Source: Synechococcus sp. MEDNS5 (GTDB lineage: Bacteria; Cyanobacteriota; Cyanobacteriia; PCC-6307; Cyanobiaceae). Taken from it: a DNA stretch of 64,000 nt. The position numbers and the translations under genes are program-made. The DNA lies in the NCBI RefSeq assembly GCF_014279875.1, contig NZ_CP047952.1:806001-870000 (forward strand), in the 5' to 3' direction. The notes beneath the pieces are model-generated. The model was not told where the DNA came from and did not search any database. It saw only the letters and a list, made by a program, of their open reading frames with translations. Below, in pieces: positions 18,198 through 26,980 of this stretch (position 1 is its first letter; each line of letters begins with the position of its first letter).

Positions 18198-19544
18198 ATG
18201 ACGGCACTCGTGCACGGATCCATGCATGCCAGCTGGACGGAGCAGTGGTGGCCGGTTGCCTATTTGCGCGATCTCGATCCTGGACGACCACAGCGTTTCA
18301 CGCTTCTCGAGCGGGATCTCGTTCTGTGGTGGGATGCCGCGTCCAGTGGCTGGCGTGCCTTTGATGACGTTTGCCCTCATCGGTTGGTGCCTCTGAGTGA
18401 GGGACGCATCAATGCGTCCGGGGAGCTGGAGTGTCCCTATCACGGCTGGACTTTCAATGGAGAGGGCCGTTGCACGCGCATCCCTCAGATGGGCGAGGGG
18501 GGAAGCCCATCGGGGCGTCGGTCCAGCTGCACGAGCCTCCCCACCTGTTCAGGACAGGGACTTCTGTTCGTGTGGACCGGTGATCCGGAGATGGCTGGGG
18601 CCAAAGACCCCCCGCTGGTTCCTTTGCTTCAGGAGCAGGGGGATGGATGGGCCGATGGATGGATCGTGCAGGACACGTTCCGCGACCTCCCCATGGATGC
18701 GCTCACCCTGCTCGAAAATGTGCTGGATGTGAGTCATGTGCCGTTCACACATCACAAAACCGTCGGCAACCGGGAGAACGCCGCACCTGTGCTGGCTGTG
18801 ATTCAGTCGGAGGGCGATTCGGGATTTGAAGCTCTTTGGGAAGAGGGTCCCCGCCGGGGGCGGCTGGGCTCCCAGTTCACCCATTTCCGCGCACCTCAGT
18901 TGATGTGGCATGACCTGAATGCCAAGGGGTTCGCGCGGATTCTCACCGTGGTCTACGCCGTGCCGATTCGCCGCGGTGAGTGCCGTCTGTTTGCCAGGTT
19001 CCCATTCCAGTTCAAGTCCGCGTTGCCCAGGGTGCTTGTGGGCTTGCGACCCCGATGGCTGCAACACATCGGCAACCACAAAGTTTTGGAAGACGACCAG
19101 GTGTTTCTGCATTGGCAGGAGCGGGTGCTGGAGGCTGCCGGCGGCAGCGCTGCCGCCGAGCGCGCGTTTTTCTTGCCAACCGAGGCGGATGTGTACGTGG
19201 CCGCGTTGCATCGCTGGATCAACAGCCACGGCGGAGAGCCTTTTGCAGGCCAGCCGTTACCGGCCAGGCAGGGGATGGCCTCGCTCATGGACCGGTACAA
19301 CAGCCATACCGTGAATTGCCGCAGTTGTTCGACCGCTCTGCGCTGGATTCGTCGGGGGCAGCCCTGGTGTTGGGTTGTCCTCTGGACTGCGGCGGTGTTG
19401 ATCGGTGTTGGCCAGATGGGCTGGTTGAGCGCCTGTGGAGCGCTGCTGGCCGTTCTCGCTGTTCTCCTGCTTCAGCGTCTGCAGCGTTGGGAACGGGGAT
19501 TGACGGTCGGCGACGGACTGGCGCCGCGTAATTATGGGACTTGA
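18198..19544 (+). CDS. Rieske oxygenase, pheophorbide-a-oxygenase-like
   Basis: 448 residues. The Rieske 2Fe-2S motif is CPHRL and CPYHGW. The mononuclear iron site is in NVLDVSHVPFTHH. The C-terminus has CRSC, as in the PaO/Tic55/Ptc52 group, then two membrane helices (WCWVVLWTAAVLIGVGQM and the next). Such enzymes oxygenate tetrapyrroles in plants; the substrate in cyanobacteria is not established. A second ATG at 18219 is possible. Divergent from the bestrophin gene. Confidence 0.88.
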   Translation: MTALVHGSMHASWTEQWWPVAYLRDLDPGRPQRFTLLERDLVLWWDAASSGWRAFDDVCPHRLVPLSEGRINASGELECPYHGWTFNGEGRCTRIPQMGEGGSPSGRRSSCTSLPTCSGQGLLFVWTGDPEMAGAKDPPLVPLLQEQGDGWADGWIVQDTFRDLPMDALTLLENVLDVSHVPFTHHKTVGNRENAAPVLAVIQSEGDSGFEALWEEGPRRGRLGSQFTHFRAPQLMWHDLNAKGFARILTVVYAVPIRRGECRLFARFPFQFKSALPRVLVGLRPRWLQHIGNHKVLEDDQVFLHWQERVLEAAGGSAAAERAFFLPTEADVYVAALHRWINSHGGEPFAGQPLPARQGMASLMDRYNSHTVNCRSCSTALRWIRRGQPWCWVVLWTAAVLIGVGQMGWLSACGALLAVLAVLLLQRLQRWERGLTVGDGLAPRNYGT

Positions 19545-19567
19545 TTGATGACATCATCTGCTCGGAG

Positions 19568-19837
19568 ATGATTCGTGTGACCTCCCCTTGCCCTGACAGC
19601 GTGATCGTGGCGCTGGGGGCCCGTGAATGGCCCATCTGGGCCTGTGAAGTGAGTGAATTCCCCTGGCACTACGACCAGAGGGAAACCTGTCTGTTGCTGG
19701 AAGGTGACGTGACGGTGACGCCCGAATCCGGTACGCCCGTGCACATCAAGGGCGGTGATCTGGTGGAATTCCCAGCCGGGCTGAGGTGTACGTGGAGCGT
19801 GCATCAACCCGTTCGCAAGCATTACCAGTTCGGTTGA
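19568..19837 (+). CDS. Small single-domain cupin
   Basis: 89 residues from MIRVTSPCP. The cupin pattern WHYDQRETCLLLEGDVTVTP, then GGDLVEFPAGLRCTWSV, matches the DUF861/EutQ-like group. A shared transcript with the Rieske gene is likely (23 bases apart). The substrate is unknown. TTG at 19541 would extend it by nine residues. Confidence 0.82.
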   Translation: MIRVTSPCPDSVIVALGAREWPIWACEVSEFPWHYDQRETCLLLEGDVTVTPESGTPVHIKGGDLVEFPAGLRCTWSVHQPVRKHYQFG

Positions 19838-19869
19838 CCCTGGAAATCCCCGGTGAAGCGCTTCACTTT

Positions 19870-20118
19870 TCAGACATCCACATCAGCTCCCCACTGGGGC
19901 CTGCAGGGTTGCCAGCCCACCCGTAGAAGCTCCTTCCAGAGTTGCTCCGCCGTTTCTCGCCGTAGGTGCACCCGCGTGGTCAGCAGCGGGGGCTGGTTTG
20001 GAAAAGGTCTCCCTGAATCCACAAACACGCGCGGGTCGCGGTTCCAGTTTTTTTCATCGGGGTGGAAGCGTTTCGTGTCCTGGGTGCTTGGGTCCTGGAT
20101 CCAGCCGTGACGGGGCAT
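19870..20118 (-). CDS. DUF1651 protein
   Basis: 82 residues from MPRHGWIQDP; a GTG at 20214 would add 32. The order GWIQD, WNRDPRVFVDSG, PLLTTRVHLRRETAEQLW, LLRVGWQPCRPQWG is the DUF1651 pattern, a family largely restricted to marine picocyanobacteria. Function unknown. Confidence 0.8.
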   Translation of the reverse strand: MPRHGWIQDPSTQDTKRFHPDEKNWNRDPRVFVDSGRPFPNQPPLLTTRVHLRRETAEQLWKELLRVGWQPCRPQWGADVDV

Positions 20119-20308
20119 CGCTTTCGGGGGGTGATCAGGGAAGCGCGCATCCACTCCTCCGCCTTGAAGGGTGCGTAGGGCGAACTCGGAGCCATGGGTA
20201 CGCTGCTGGTACACCTGTTCTAATTGTGTAGTACAGATGTGTCAATGCGCTGTGGCGTTGCTCGTGCGGCACGACTAAAGACAAGGGAGCACTGTTGCTG
20301 ATCCCGCT

Positions 20309-21301
20309 GTGATCTCTGTCTGGCAAGCACCATCTGCGGGGGCCCCTCTTGAGCGCGGCCAGCGGCCTGCTCTCGAGCCTGCTGCCGATGAGCTGCTGCT
20401 GGAGGTGATGCACTGCGGCCTCTGCCACAGCGACCTTTCAATGATCGGCAATCACTGGGGCGTCAGCCGATATCCCCTGGTGCCAGGTCATGAAGTGATC
20501 GGTAAGGTCACGGCTGTGGGCGAGGGAGTGGATCCCGGCTTGATCGGCGAGGTTCGCGGTTTGGGGTGGATCAGCGGTAGTTGCAACCATTGCAGCCTCT
20601 GTCTCGGCGGTGATCAGAACCTCTGCAACTCCCTGGAGGCCACGATCGTGGGACGGCAGGGGGGCTTCGCCAGTCATGTGGTGGCTCGGCAGGACTGGGC
20701 GATTCCGCTGCCGCCAGGCCTGGATCCTGCTGATGCAGGTCCCTTGTTCTGCGGGGGCGTGACCGTGTTTGCGCCGTTGGTGGATGAAGCGGTGTCGCCC
20801 ACTGCCCATGTGGCGGTGGTTGGCATCGGTGGGCTGGGCCATATCGCCCTGCAATTTGCGCGGGCTTGGGGGTGTGAAGTCACCGCCATCACCACCAATC
20901 TCGCCAAGGCCGAACAGGCGCGAGGTTTTGGAGCGCATCACGTGGAGGAACTGGAGGCGCTTCCCGATCTTCAGAATCGGTTTGATCTTGTGATCAATAC
21001 GGTCAACCACCCCCTCGACTGGAGTGCGGTGATGGCTTCGCTCAGACCCCTGGGACGCCTTCATCAGCTTGGGGCCGTGCTGGAACCGATTCAGGTCGGT
21101 GCCTTCGATCTGATCCCCGGGCGGCGGTCGATCACCGGCAGCCCCTTGTCCTCTCCGGCCAGTCTGCTGACAATGGTGGACTTCTGTGTTCGCCACAACA
21201 TCCGCCCCCTGGTGGAGCATCTGCCGATGGATCAGGTGAATGTGGCGATCCAAAGGCTTGCGCAGGGTGATGTGCGCTATCGCTTTGTGCTGGATGCTTG
21301 A
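20309..21301 (+). CDS. Zinc-dependent alcohol dehydrogenase (MDR, CAD/YahK-like)
   Basis: 330 residues with a GTG start. The catalytic zinc site is CGLCHSD and GHEVIG; the structural zinc has four Cys in CNHCSLCLGGDQNLC. The cofactor loop GIGGLGHIALQFA is intact. This subgroup reduces aldehydes with NADPH. It is separate from the two alcohol dehydrogenases further on. Followed closely by the peroxiredoxin-like gene. Confidence 0.9.
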   Translation: MISVWQAPSAGAPLERGQRPALEPAADELLLEVMHCGLCHSDLSMIGNHWGVSRYPLVPGHEVIGKVTAVGEGVDPGLIGEVRGLGWISGSCNHCSLCLGGDQNLCNSLEATIVGRQGGFASHVVARQDWAIPLPPGLDPADAGPLFCGGVTVFAPLVDEAVSPTAHVAVVGIGGLGHIALQFARAWGCEVTAITTNLAKAEQARGFGAHHVEELEALPDLQNRFDLVINTVNHPLDWSAVMASLRPLGRLHQLGAVLEPIQVGAFDLIPGRRSITGSPLSSPASLLTMVDFCVRHNIRPLVEHLPMDQVNVAIQRLAQGDVRYRFVLDA

Positions 21302-21325
21302 AGCGGTGTGCGATTGGAAAAAAGC

Positions 21326-22060
21326 ATGAAAGCCCCCGAGTCTTTGCTGAAGCGCATCGCTGGTGTTCCTGGGATGGGTCGAGGCTGCCGGCGTCTGGTG
21401 GTGCTGCTCACCCAGCTTGGTGATTTCGACTCCATGGAGTACGCCCAGGCTCTGGTGCCTGCGCTGCCTCAGCTGGACCAGGCCGGGATCCAGCTTTTGG
21501 CGATTGCGATCGGAAGCCAGGAGGGTGCCGATCGTTTCTGCGGGTTCTCCGGCTTTCCGGTTGAGCGCTTGCAGGTGGAGCCGAATGCCCTCCTGCACCA
21601 GGCCCTGGGGCTGTCGCCAGGGCTGAAGGCCCCAGGCGGAGCATGGCCCTCATTGCTGCTCATGTGTGCAGGCATCGGTTCTCCGGGCACCCTGGCGGAA
21701 GTGTTGCGTGGGTACACCGGCGATCGCACTGCGCCCCAGCGCTTCAGCGACGATGAGGTGATCAGCACCGGTGTGCTGCCTGAGATCCGTGCCGGGATGT
21801 TCCGCCGGGCCGGCGGCGGCGGGTTTCAACGCCCGTTCGAACTGGCCACGGTGCGCTTGCGCAACATGAATGAAGTGCTGCGCCACTGGGGTACGTATGT
21901 CCCCGATGATCGCTACATCACCCAGCGGGGAGGCACGTTCCTGCTGGAGGAGGACGACTCCCTGCTGTACGTCCATCGGGATCGCGGCATTCTCGGGTTT
22001 TCCGAAACGATGAACCGTCCGCTGGCTTTTCTCGATCCCTGGATGCCAGATGCCGGTTGA
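21326..22060 (+). CDS. AhpC/TSA-like (peroxiredoxin-like) protein
   Basis: 244 residues from MKAPESLLKR; GGA is about 10 bases upstream. It has the cyanobacterial AhpC/TSA-like pattern RRLVVLLTQLGDFDSMEYAQ, GIQLLAIAIGS, and a long C-terminus ending HRDRGILGFSETMNRPL. There is no clear peroxidatic Cys in the usual TxxC place, so peroxidase activity is doubtful. It overlaps the next gene by 11 bases. Confidence 0.75.
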   Translation: MKAPESLLKRIAGVPGMGRGCRRLVVLLTQLGDFDSMEYAQALVPALPQLDQAGIQLLAIAIGSQEGADRFCGFSGFPVERLQVEPNALLHQALGLSPGLKAPGGAWPSLLLMCAGIGSPGTLAEVLRGYTGDRTAPQRFSDDEVISTGVLPEIRAGMFRRAGGGGFQRPFELATVRLRNMNEVLRHWGTYVPDDRYITQRGGTFLLEEDDSLLYVHRDRGILGFSETMNRPLAFLDPWMPDAG

Positions 22061-22634
22061 TCCCATCCATTCGATGTCGTTGCCCCCCTGGCGGCCTTTG
22101 CTGCGGGCAGCCCGCCAGCGGGAGGGACGGGCACCAGGGGCCAGCTGGCTCCAGTTGGCCAGCGTGGCGGCCGATGGCACGCCGCGGGTGCGCACCTTGG
22201 TGTTTCGAGGCTGGAGTGATGAGGGTGCCCTCGAGCTGCTCACCGATGCCCGTAGCGAGAAACCAGTCGAACTCAGTGGGCAGGGGCAGGTGGAGCTGTG
22301 CTGGTTGTTCCGCAAGGCCAGAGAACAGTTCCGCCTGCGTGGGATCGCTCAGTTGTTGAGTGATGGCGACGATCCTGAGGCCCTGAACGCCCACTGGCAG
22401 CGGTTGACGCCCGGTGGTCGCTGCGTCTGGGCCTGGCCCCATCCAGGGAAGCCTTTTGAGGCCGCTGGCCCCTGGCCTGAGGCGATCGCCGATGGGGAGC
22501 TACCACCGCCCCATCTGCTGTTGATCCGCATTCAGCTTCAGCGTGTGGAGCAACTCGATCTCAAAGCGCATCCCCATCGGCGCCGCTGCTGGGACCGTGG
22601 GGACGACTGGATCGAGCGACGCCTTAATCCCTGA
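22050..22634 (+). CDS. PPOX-type FMN flavoprotein (pyridoxamine oxidase-like)
   Basis: 194 residues. The family pattern WLQLASVAADGTPRVRTLVF, then EKPVELSGQGQVELCWLF, matches the Alr4036/Pyridox_oxase_2 group of putative FMN flavoproteins. The C-terminal PHRRRCW is also typical. Start 22050 overlaps the previous gene; ATG at 22074 is an alternative. Its substrate is not known. Confidence 0.85.
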   Translation: MPVDPIHSMSLPPWRPLLRAARQREGRAPGASWLQLASVAADGTPRVRTLVFRGWSDEGALELLTDARSEKPVELSGQGQVELCWLFRKAREQFRLRGIAQLLSDGDDPEALNAHWQRLTPGGRCVWAWPHPGKPFEAAGPWPEAIADGELPPPHLLLIRIQLQRVEQLDLKAHPHRRRCWDRGDDWIERRLNP

Positions 22635-23109
22635 GCGTCCAGAGGGCGAGCCCACCTCCCCGCCCCCGAGCCGCCAGCCAGCCGCTTGCATCCCTGTGGA
22701 TCAAAGCGAAGAACGGTTTGCGCATGGCGGCTGGAGCTGGCAGCGACCGTTGCAGCAGGGTGATGGCGCCAAGCGTCAGCCTGACCTGCTCGAAGTGGAA
22801 GCTCAGTAGAGGTCTGCCTCCGCTTAGCTCCCCAGGTCCGCTGAACTGCAGGGTCACCGGGCCGAGGTTGACGGCATTGCGAAGGCGCAGATGGTCATCG
22901 CCGGCTTCACGGATCTCCAGGCAGGCGCCGAGGCTGCGCAGCAGCCATCCGTTGAATGCGTTGGCTTCGCTGCGCCCCTTGGGCCAGATGGTCTGCAGCT
23001 GCCAGCAACCGATCACGTCTCCGGCGTTGATCCCACTTCCCTGATGGCGAACCTGCCGCTCGCGCGTCAGCAGATCGTTCCCTGTCGCGGTGGTGCTTGG
23101 AATCGACAA
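22624..23109 (-). CDS. Conserved cyanobacterial hypothetical protein
   Basis: 161 residues with a TTG start at 23109 preceded by GAGGA at short spacing. It reads GDVIGCWQLQTIWPKG, LLRSLGACLEI, then PFFALIHRD and WLAARGRGGGLALW. The layout (a GxW opening and a beta-rich body) recalls PAP/fibrillin-type lipid-binding proteins, but I cannot assign it. Convergent with the flavoprotein gene and overlapping it by 11 bases. Confidence 0.7.
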   Translation of the reverse strand: MSIPSTTATGNDLLTRERQVRHQGSGINAGDVIGCWQLQTIWPKGRSEANAFNGWLLRSLGACLEIREAGDDHLRLRNAVNLGPVTLQFSGPGELSGGRPLLSFHFEQVRLTLGAITLLQRSLPAPAAMRKPFFALIHRDASGWLAARGRGGGLALWTLRD

Positions 23110-23189
23110 GGAATCCTCGGAGCTGTCGCCGACATGCTGTCGGATCGAGCGCAGGCGTGCTAACTGAGAACGCCCTTATTTGTGATTCC

Positions 23190-23462
23190 ATGTTGTTCCT
23201 CATGCACTGGCACTTCAAGACCGGCTTTCACGAGAAGGCGGCTCGCAAGTTCATGCAGACCGGTGCTCCCATGCCAGCTTGCAAGTCGTGGAAGCGCTAT
23301 CACGCACCCGGATCGGTTCAGGGCTGGATCCTGGTGGAAACCGATGATGCCGGCGTCTGCTATGAGCACGCCGCTGAATGGGCGGAATGCCTCGACTGGA
23401 CTGTGACACCTGTGTTCACCGATGAGCAGGCCGGTCCCCTGATGGGCAAGGTCTACAGCTGA
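23190..23462 (+). CDS. DUF3303-like small protein
   Basis: 90 residues. The start LFLMHWHFKTGFHEKAARKF, the centre SWKRYHAPGSVQGWILVETDD and the end fit DUF3303, a small alpha/beta-barrel-like family. Function unknown. ATG at 23190 is the only sensible start before the conserved MHWHF block. Confidence 0.75.
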   Translation: MLFLMHWHFKTGFHEKAARKFMQTGAPMPACKSWKRYHAPGSVQGWILVETDDAGVCYEHAAEWAECLDWTVTPVFTDEQAGPLMGKVYS

Positions 23463-23491
23463 TCGCTCGGCTCAAACCGGCGTTCGTCTCC

Positions 23492-23517
23492 GTCTTGCCG
23501 CCAAACTGCGGCAAGAC
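23492..23517. other. Strong hairpin without a T-run
   Basis: A perfect 9-bp inverted repeat (23492-23500 with 23509-23517) and an 8-base loop, just before the GST gene. No T-run follows on either strand, so it may be a weak terminator or an RNA element in the GST leader. Confidence 0.5.
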
Positions 23518-23528
23518 CTGGGGACGTG

Positions 23529-24779
23529 ATGACTGAGGAGTCGGCGAAGGCGGAGGCGCTCTCCTGGGCTGCCCTCGAGGCTCTGGCACCGGCTGCAGCC
23601 GAGCGGGTGGAAGGCCCCACCAACGCTCAGGCCAGCTTGCGTCTGTTCGGGCACTCCGTGGCGGATGTGCAGGTGACGTTGTTCCGGGACCACCACGCCT
23701 GGTGCCCGTACTGCCAGAAAGTGTGGCTCTGGCTTGAGCTGCGCCGGGTGCCTTACCGGATCCGCAAGGTCACCATGCGCTGTTATGGCCCGAAGGAGCC
23801 CTGGTTCACGGCACTGGTTCCCTCAGGAATGCTGCCGGCTCTGGAACTCAATGGACGCCTGATCACCGAGAGCGATCGCATCCTCGAAGCCCTCGAACGC
23901 GCCTTCGGACCGGTGGGAGCCGGCATGAATGACCGGCGGGTGAGGCGCCTGCGCGAGCTGGAACGGTTGCTGTTCCGTGCCTGGTGTGTGTGGCTCTGCT
24001 CTCCTGGCCTGCGTGAGGATCAGGAACGGCGCGCCCGGGATCAGTTCCAGCGGGTGGCCGCCCAGATGGAGGAGGCGATCGCCCTTGGTGGTGGGCCTTG
24101 GCTGGATCCTGATGATCCGATGGGGGCAACACCCGGCACTGCGGATCTGGTGTTCATTCCCTACGTGGAGCGCATGAACGCATCGCTGGCCTATTTCAAG
24201 GGGTTTGCCCTGCGCGAAGCCCATGGCGGCATCGACCGTTGGCTTTCAGCCCTTGAGCAGCTTGAGACCTACCGCGGCACCCAGAGTGATGTGCACACCC
24301 ATGCTCACGATCTACCTCCGCAGATGGGCGGATGCTGGTCTGACGGCAGTGCCCAGCAGCAGCGCATGGCCGCGGAGGTGGATCAGGGTGAGGGGCTGGG
24401 TGCCCTGGAATGCCGCTGGTCACCGTCTGAAGGAGAGGTGACTCCCCAGGCCAGAGCCCTCGAGCGTGTGTTGCGCCATCGCAGCACACTGATGGCACGC
24501 AGCCCTCTCGGGGAGGGTTTTGATCAGCCCTTGCGCGCAGCACTCACCACTTTGATGGGTGCTGGACCGGTGCTGCCGGCTGCAGGCTCAGCGGCAGCTC
24601 TGCGTTATCTGCGCGACCGGATTTCGGTGCCTCGCGACATGCCTCTGCACAGCGCCCGGCTGCTGAGGCAAGCCCTGGAGAGCACAGCGGCTCTGGCAGG
24701 CCACGACCAACCGACTCCGCTGCCCTTTGAGCATCGCTTCGATCAGGATCCCAGACCCTTTGTCGGCTCGGGCACCTGA
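23529..24779 (+). CDS. Glutathione S-transferase-like protein, long C-terminal extension
   Basis: 416 residues. A thioredoxin-like GST N-domain is present: FRDHHAWCPYCQKVWLWLE with the redox-type WCPYC, LVPSGMLPALELNG and the conserved TESDRILEALE. The helical C-domain follows. Normal GSTs have 200-250 residues; the last 150 or so residues here are a lineage-type extension without a recognised motif. It may reduce or conjugate a glutathione adduct; the substrate is unknown. Confidence 0.85.
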   Translation: MTEESAKAEALSWAALEALAPAAAERVEGPTNAQASLRLFGHSVADVQVTLFRDHHAWCPYCQKVWLWLELRRVPYRIRKVTMRCYGPKEPWFTALVPSGMLPALELNGRLITESDRILEALERAFGPVGAGMNDRRVRRLRELERLLFRAWCVWLCSPGLREDQERRARDQFQRVAAQMEEAIALGGGPWLDPDDPMGATPGTADLVFIPYVERMNASLAYFKGFALREAHGGIDRWLSALEQLETYRGTQSDVHTHAHDLPPQMGGCWSDGSAQQQRMAAEVDQGEGLGALECRWSPSEGEVTPQARALERVLRHRSTLMARSPLGEGFDQPLRAALTTLMGAGPVLPAAGSAAALRYLRDRISVPRDMPLHSARLLRQALESTAALAGHDQPTPLPFEHRFDQDPRPFVGSGT

Positions 24780-24829
24780 TCAGTGATCGGCGATCGAGCA
24801 AGGTGGGAAGCCATTGTTCCCGTGAGTTG

Positions 24830-25153
24830 ATGGCTGGAGATGGATTCGGAGCGAAAGGCTCTTCTGCCGCTGGCGGGAAACGCAGCAGCTCCAAACGCAA
24901 GCCTCGGCAGGCCAATCATCAGCGGGAACGCTGTCCCCTCGGTCGGGATCCCGGTTTCGAGGCGATCTGTGCGCGCCAGACCCTTGGCTTGGCCTTGTCC
25001 GGTCGCCTGACTGAGCAGGCTGTGAAGCGGGCTCACAAAGCCCTGGCCGTTCAGCATCACCCTGACAAAGGCGGTGATCCCGAGATGATGACCAGGCTCA
25101 ACAACGCCCGCGATTTGCTCCTGGAGCCAGAAATGGAGACGATTCCAGCCTGA
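24830..25153 (+). CDS. Short J-domain protein
   Basis: 107 residues. A basic N-terminal tail (GGKRSSSKRKPRQ) precedes a J-domain-like segment with AVQHHPDKGGDPEMMTRLN. The HPD triad needed to stimulate Hsp70 ATPase is present. No zinc-finger or C-terminal DnaJ domains. It overlaps the start of the next gene by one base. Confidence 0.85.
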   Translation: MAGDGFGAKGSSAAGGKRSSSKRKPRQANHQRERCPLGRDPGFEAICARQTLGLALSGRLTEQAVKRAHKALAVQHHPDKGGDPEMMTRLNNARDLLLEPEMETIPA

Positions 25154-26019
25154 TGGTCAAGGTTGTTCTTCTTGGGACTGGCCTCCTTGGATCTGCCATT
25201 GGCCACCGCCTGTTGACGGTTGGCTGTTCGCTGCGGGTTTGGAACAGGGATCCAGCCCGCTGTGAACCGCTGGTTTCCGCCGGTGCCCAGCTCTTGGAGG
25301 ATCCTGCCCAGGCCATCGAGGGAGCCTGCACGGTGATCACGGTGCTGCGGGATGGCCCGATCACCTCTGAGGTGGTGGCGTCGTTGGGCGGATTGAAACA
25401 GTGTTGCGTGATGCCGATGGGCACCATGGGCATCAGCGAAAGCGTGGCCCTGGAGACCCAGGTGCAGGATCAGGGCGGTGTTTATCTTGAAGCCCCTGTG
25501 CTGGGAAGCCGTCCTGAAGCATTGGCTGGCCGGTTGCTGGTCATGGCAGGCGGAGATCAGGCGGTGTTTGATCAGCAGTGCGCTCTGCTGAAGCACCTCG
25601 CTTTGGAGCCGAAGCGGATGGGCGCCGTGGGAACTGGCGCGGCATCAAAGTTGGCTCTCAACCAGTTGATTGCCAGCCTCACCCATGGCTACTCGCTGGC
25701 CCTGAGGCTGATTCAGGCCTCAGGTCTGGACGTGGAGCGTTTCATGGAGGTGCTGCGCCCGTCGGCGCTTTATGCGCCAACGGTGGACAAAAAGCTCAAG
25801 CGGATGCTGACGCATGACTACAGCGATCCCAACTTCAGCACCAGCCTTCTGCGCAAGGACCTGAACCTGTTTCTTCGAGAGGCCGGTCTGGCTGGGTTGG
25901 ATGCCGGAGGTCTAGAAGGGTTGGCATGTTTGCTGATGCGCGCAGAGGGGACGGATTTGGACGCTGGTGACTACAGCGCCCTGCACGAGCTCACGGCCGC
26001 CGACCCAAGTTTCAACTGA
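25153..26019 (+). CDS. NAD(P)-dependent beta-hydroxyacid dehydrogenase family protein
   Basis: 288 residues. The N-terminal loop is LLGTGLLGSAIGHRLL, and the catalytic block GTGAASKLALNQL keeps the G-x-x-x-K-x-x-x-N layout. It belongs to the 3-hydroxyisobutyrate/glyoxylate-succinic semialdehyde reductase group. The substrate cannot be fixed. Its stop overlaps the next, convergent hli gene by 8 bases. Confidence 0.9.
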   Translation: MVKVVLLGTGLLGSAIGHRLLTVGCSLRVWNRDPARCEPLVSAGAQLLEDPAQAIEGACTVITVLRDGPITSEVVASLGGLKQCCVMPMGTMGISESVALETQVQDQGGVYLEAPVLGSRPEALAGRLLVMAGGDQAVFDQQCALLKHLALEPKRMGAVGTGAASKLALNQLIASLTHGYSLALRLIQASGLDVERFMEVLRPSALYAPTVDKKLKRMLTHDYSDPNFSTSLLRKDLNLFLREAGLAGLDAGGLEGLACLLMRAEGTDLDAGDYSALHELTAADPSFN

Positions 26020-26227
26020 GATACCAGCGGATCAGTGCCATCACCTGACCGGCAGGGCCATACCCCGTGATCCATTCGCCGATCACGGCAGCGGCAAAAC
26101 CCACCATGGCTGTGCGACCGTTCAGCCTCTCCACTCCGGCCAGAGCGCTGGTGTTCCAGGGACGGTTGGTGGTGAGGCCTTCGCCGAACTTTTCAACGGG
26201 CTCGTAGCGGTAGCTCGGTTCGGACAT
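26012..26227 (-). CDS. High-light-inducible protein (Hli/Scp)
   Basis: 71 residues. The helix motif is GVERLNGRTAMVGFAAAVIG with the Glu-x-x-Asn-x-Arg chlorophyll ligands. The N-terminal part has the longer soluble arm (YRYEPVEKFGEGLTTNRPWN) seen in several Hli proteins. It is a thylakoid photoprotection protein, and the second in this window. Confidence 0.93.
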   Translation of the reverse strand: MSEPSYRYEPVEKFGEGLTTNRPWNTSALAGVERLNGRTAMVGFAAAVIGEWITGYGPAGQVMALIRWYLS

Positions 26228-26310
26228 GGCGTTGGCTCAAGGTGTGCTGGAGCCTATGCAGAGACTGTTGATTTACGCATAGGGTTCAACCGGTTATTGC
26301 GACGTCATCC

Positions 26311-26730
26311 GTGGACGCAGAGCGCCTCCGATCCCTGTTCACCAAGCCTTACGGCATGGCAGCACCCACCGAAGATCAATGGCGGGAGCTGTATGACGAC
26401 AACGTGCACTTTCAAGACCCAACTCAGGAGCGCAGCGGCATCAAGGCTTACATCGAGGCGCAGGATGGCTTGATGCGTCGCTGCGATGACGTGTATCTCA
26501 CCGCAAGCGCCATTGCCGTCGACGGGGACATGGCCTTCATCGAATGGGAGATGGGGCTCAAGATCAAAGGCATCGAATTCATCTACCCAGGAACCAGCCG
26601 CTTGCGCTTTAACAGCGACGGGAAGGTTTGCGATCACCGCGATTACTTCGACTTCGTTGGACCGACCTTTGCGCCCGTGCCTGTGGTGGGTGGGTTCGTG
26701 CGCTGGCTTTACAAGCGGTTTGTCGACTGA
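26311..26730 (+). CDS. SnoaL-like (NTF2-fold) protein
   Basis: 139 residues with a GTG start. DNVHFQDPTQERSGIKAYIEA and the end block KVCDHRDYFDFVG fit the SnoaL-like polyketide-cyclase/NTF2 fold common in cyanobacteria. Enzymatic role unknown. Its 3' end overlaps a possible small gene on the opposite strand. Confidence 0.8.
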   Translation: MDAERLRSLFTKPYGMAAPTEDQWRELYDDNVHFQDPTQERSGIKAYIEAQDGLMRRCDDVYLTASAIAVDGDMAFIEWEMGLKIKGIEFIYPGTSRLRFNSDGKVCDHRDYFDFVGPTFAPVPVVGGFVRWLYKRFVD

Positions 26731-26813
26731 TAGCGACTCAGCTTCCAGAAAGCCAGGCTGGTTAAGGCTGCGCCGAAACCAAGGAAGAGTGTGAGAAGGG
26801 CTTCGCTGCTCAT
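26709..26813 (-). CDS. Possible 34-residue membrane peptide
   Basis: 34 residues with one transmembrane helix (LLTLFLGFGAALTSLAFW) and a basic tail. No family is recognised and the coding case rests on the helix alone. It overlaps the convergent SnoaL-like gene by 22 bases. Confidence 0.35.
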   Translation of the reverse strand: MSSEALLTLFLGFGAALTSLAFWKLSRYQSTNRL

Positions 26814-26980
26814 GTCAAGTGCACTTTATCTTTGTAAACATTGTGGCGGCTTCACGCGTGCAGTGTGGCCCGAGCATGGGGTTGTTCTAAGTATTTCTGC
26901 TCAAAGTCGAGTGGATTGACTGCTCAGCTCGCGAGCCTGCAGATTAATTCGTTACATTCTCGAAACATACGGGTTACGAC

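Noticed and set aside
20229-20242. Second LexA-like sequence AGTACAGATGTGTC
   Set aside because: It fails the consensus at position 12 and is not palindromic, so it is only noted in a finding.
20438-21598. 386-residue open frame opposite the zinc alcohol dehydrogenase
   Set aside because: The plus strand has intact catalytic and structural zinc motifs; the opposite frame shows no domain.
26822-26980. Intergenic stretch before the DoxX gene
   Set aside because: AT-rich, possibly holds the DoxX promoter, but no hexamer pair is good enough to report.
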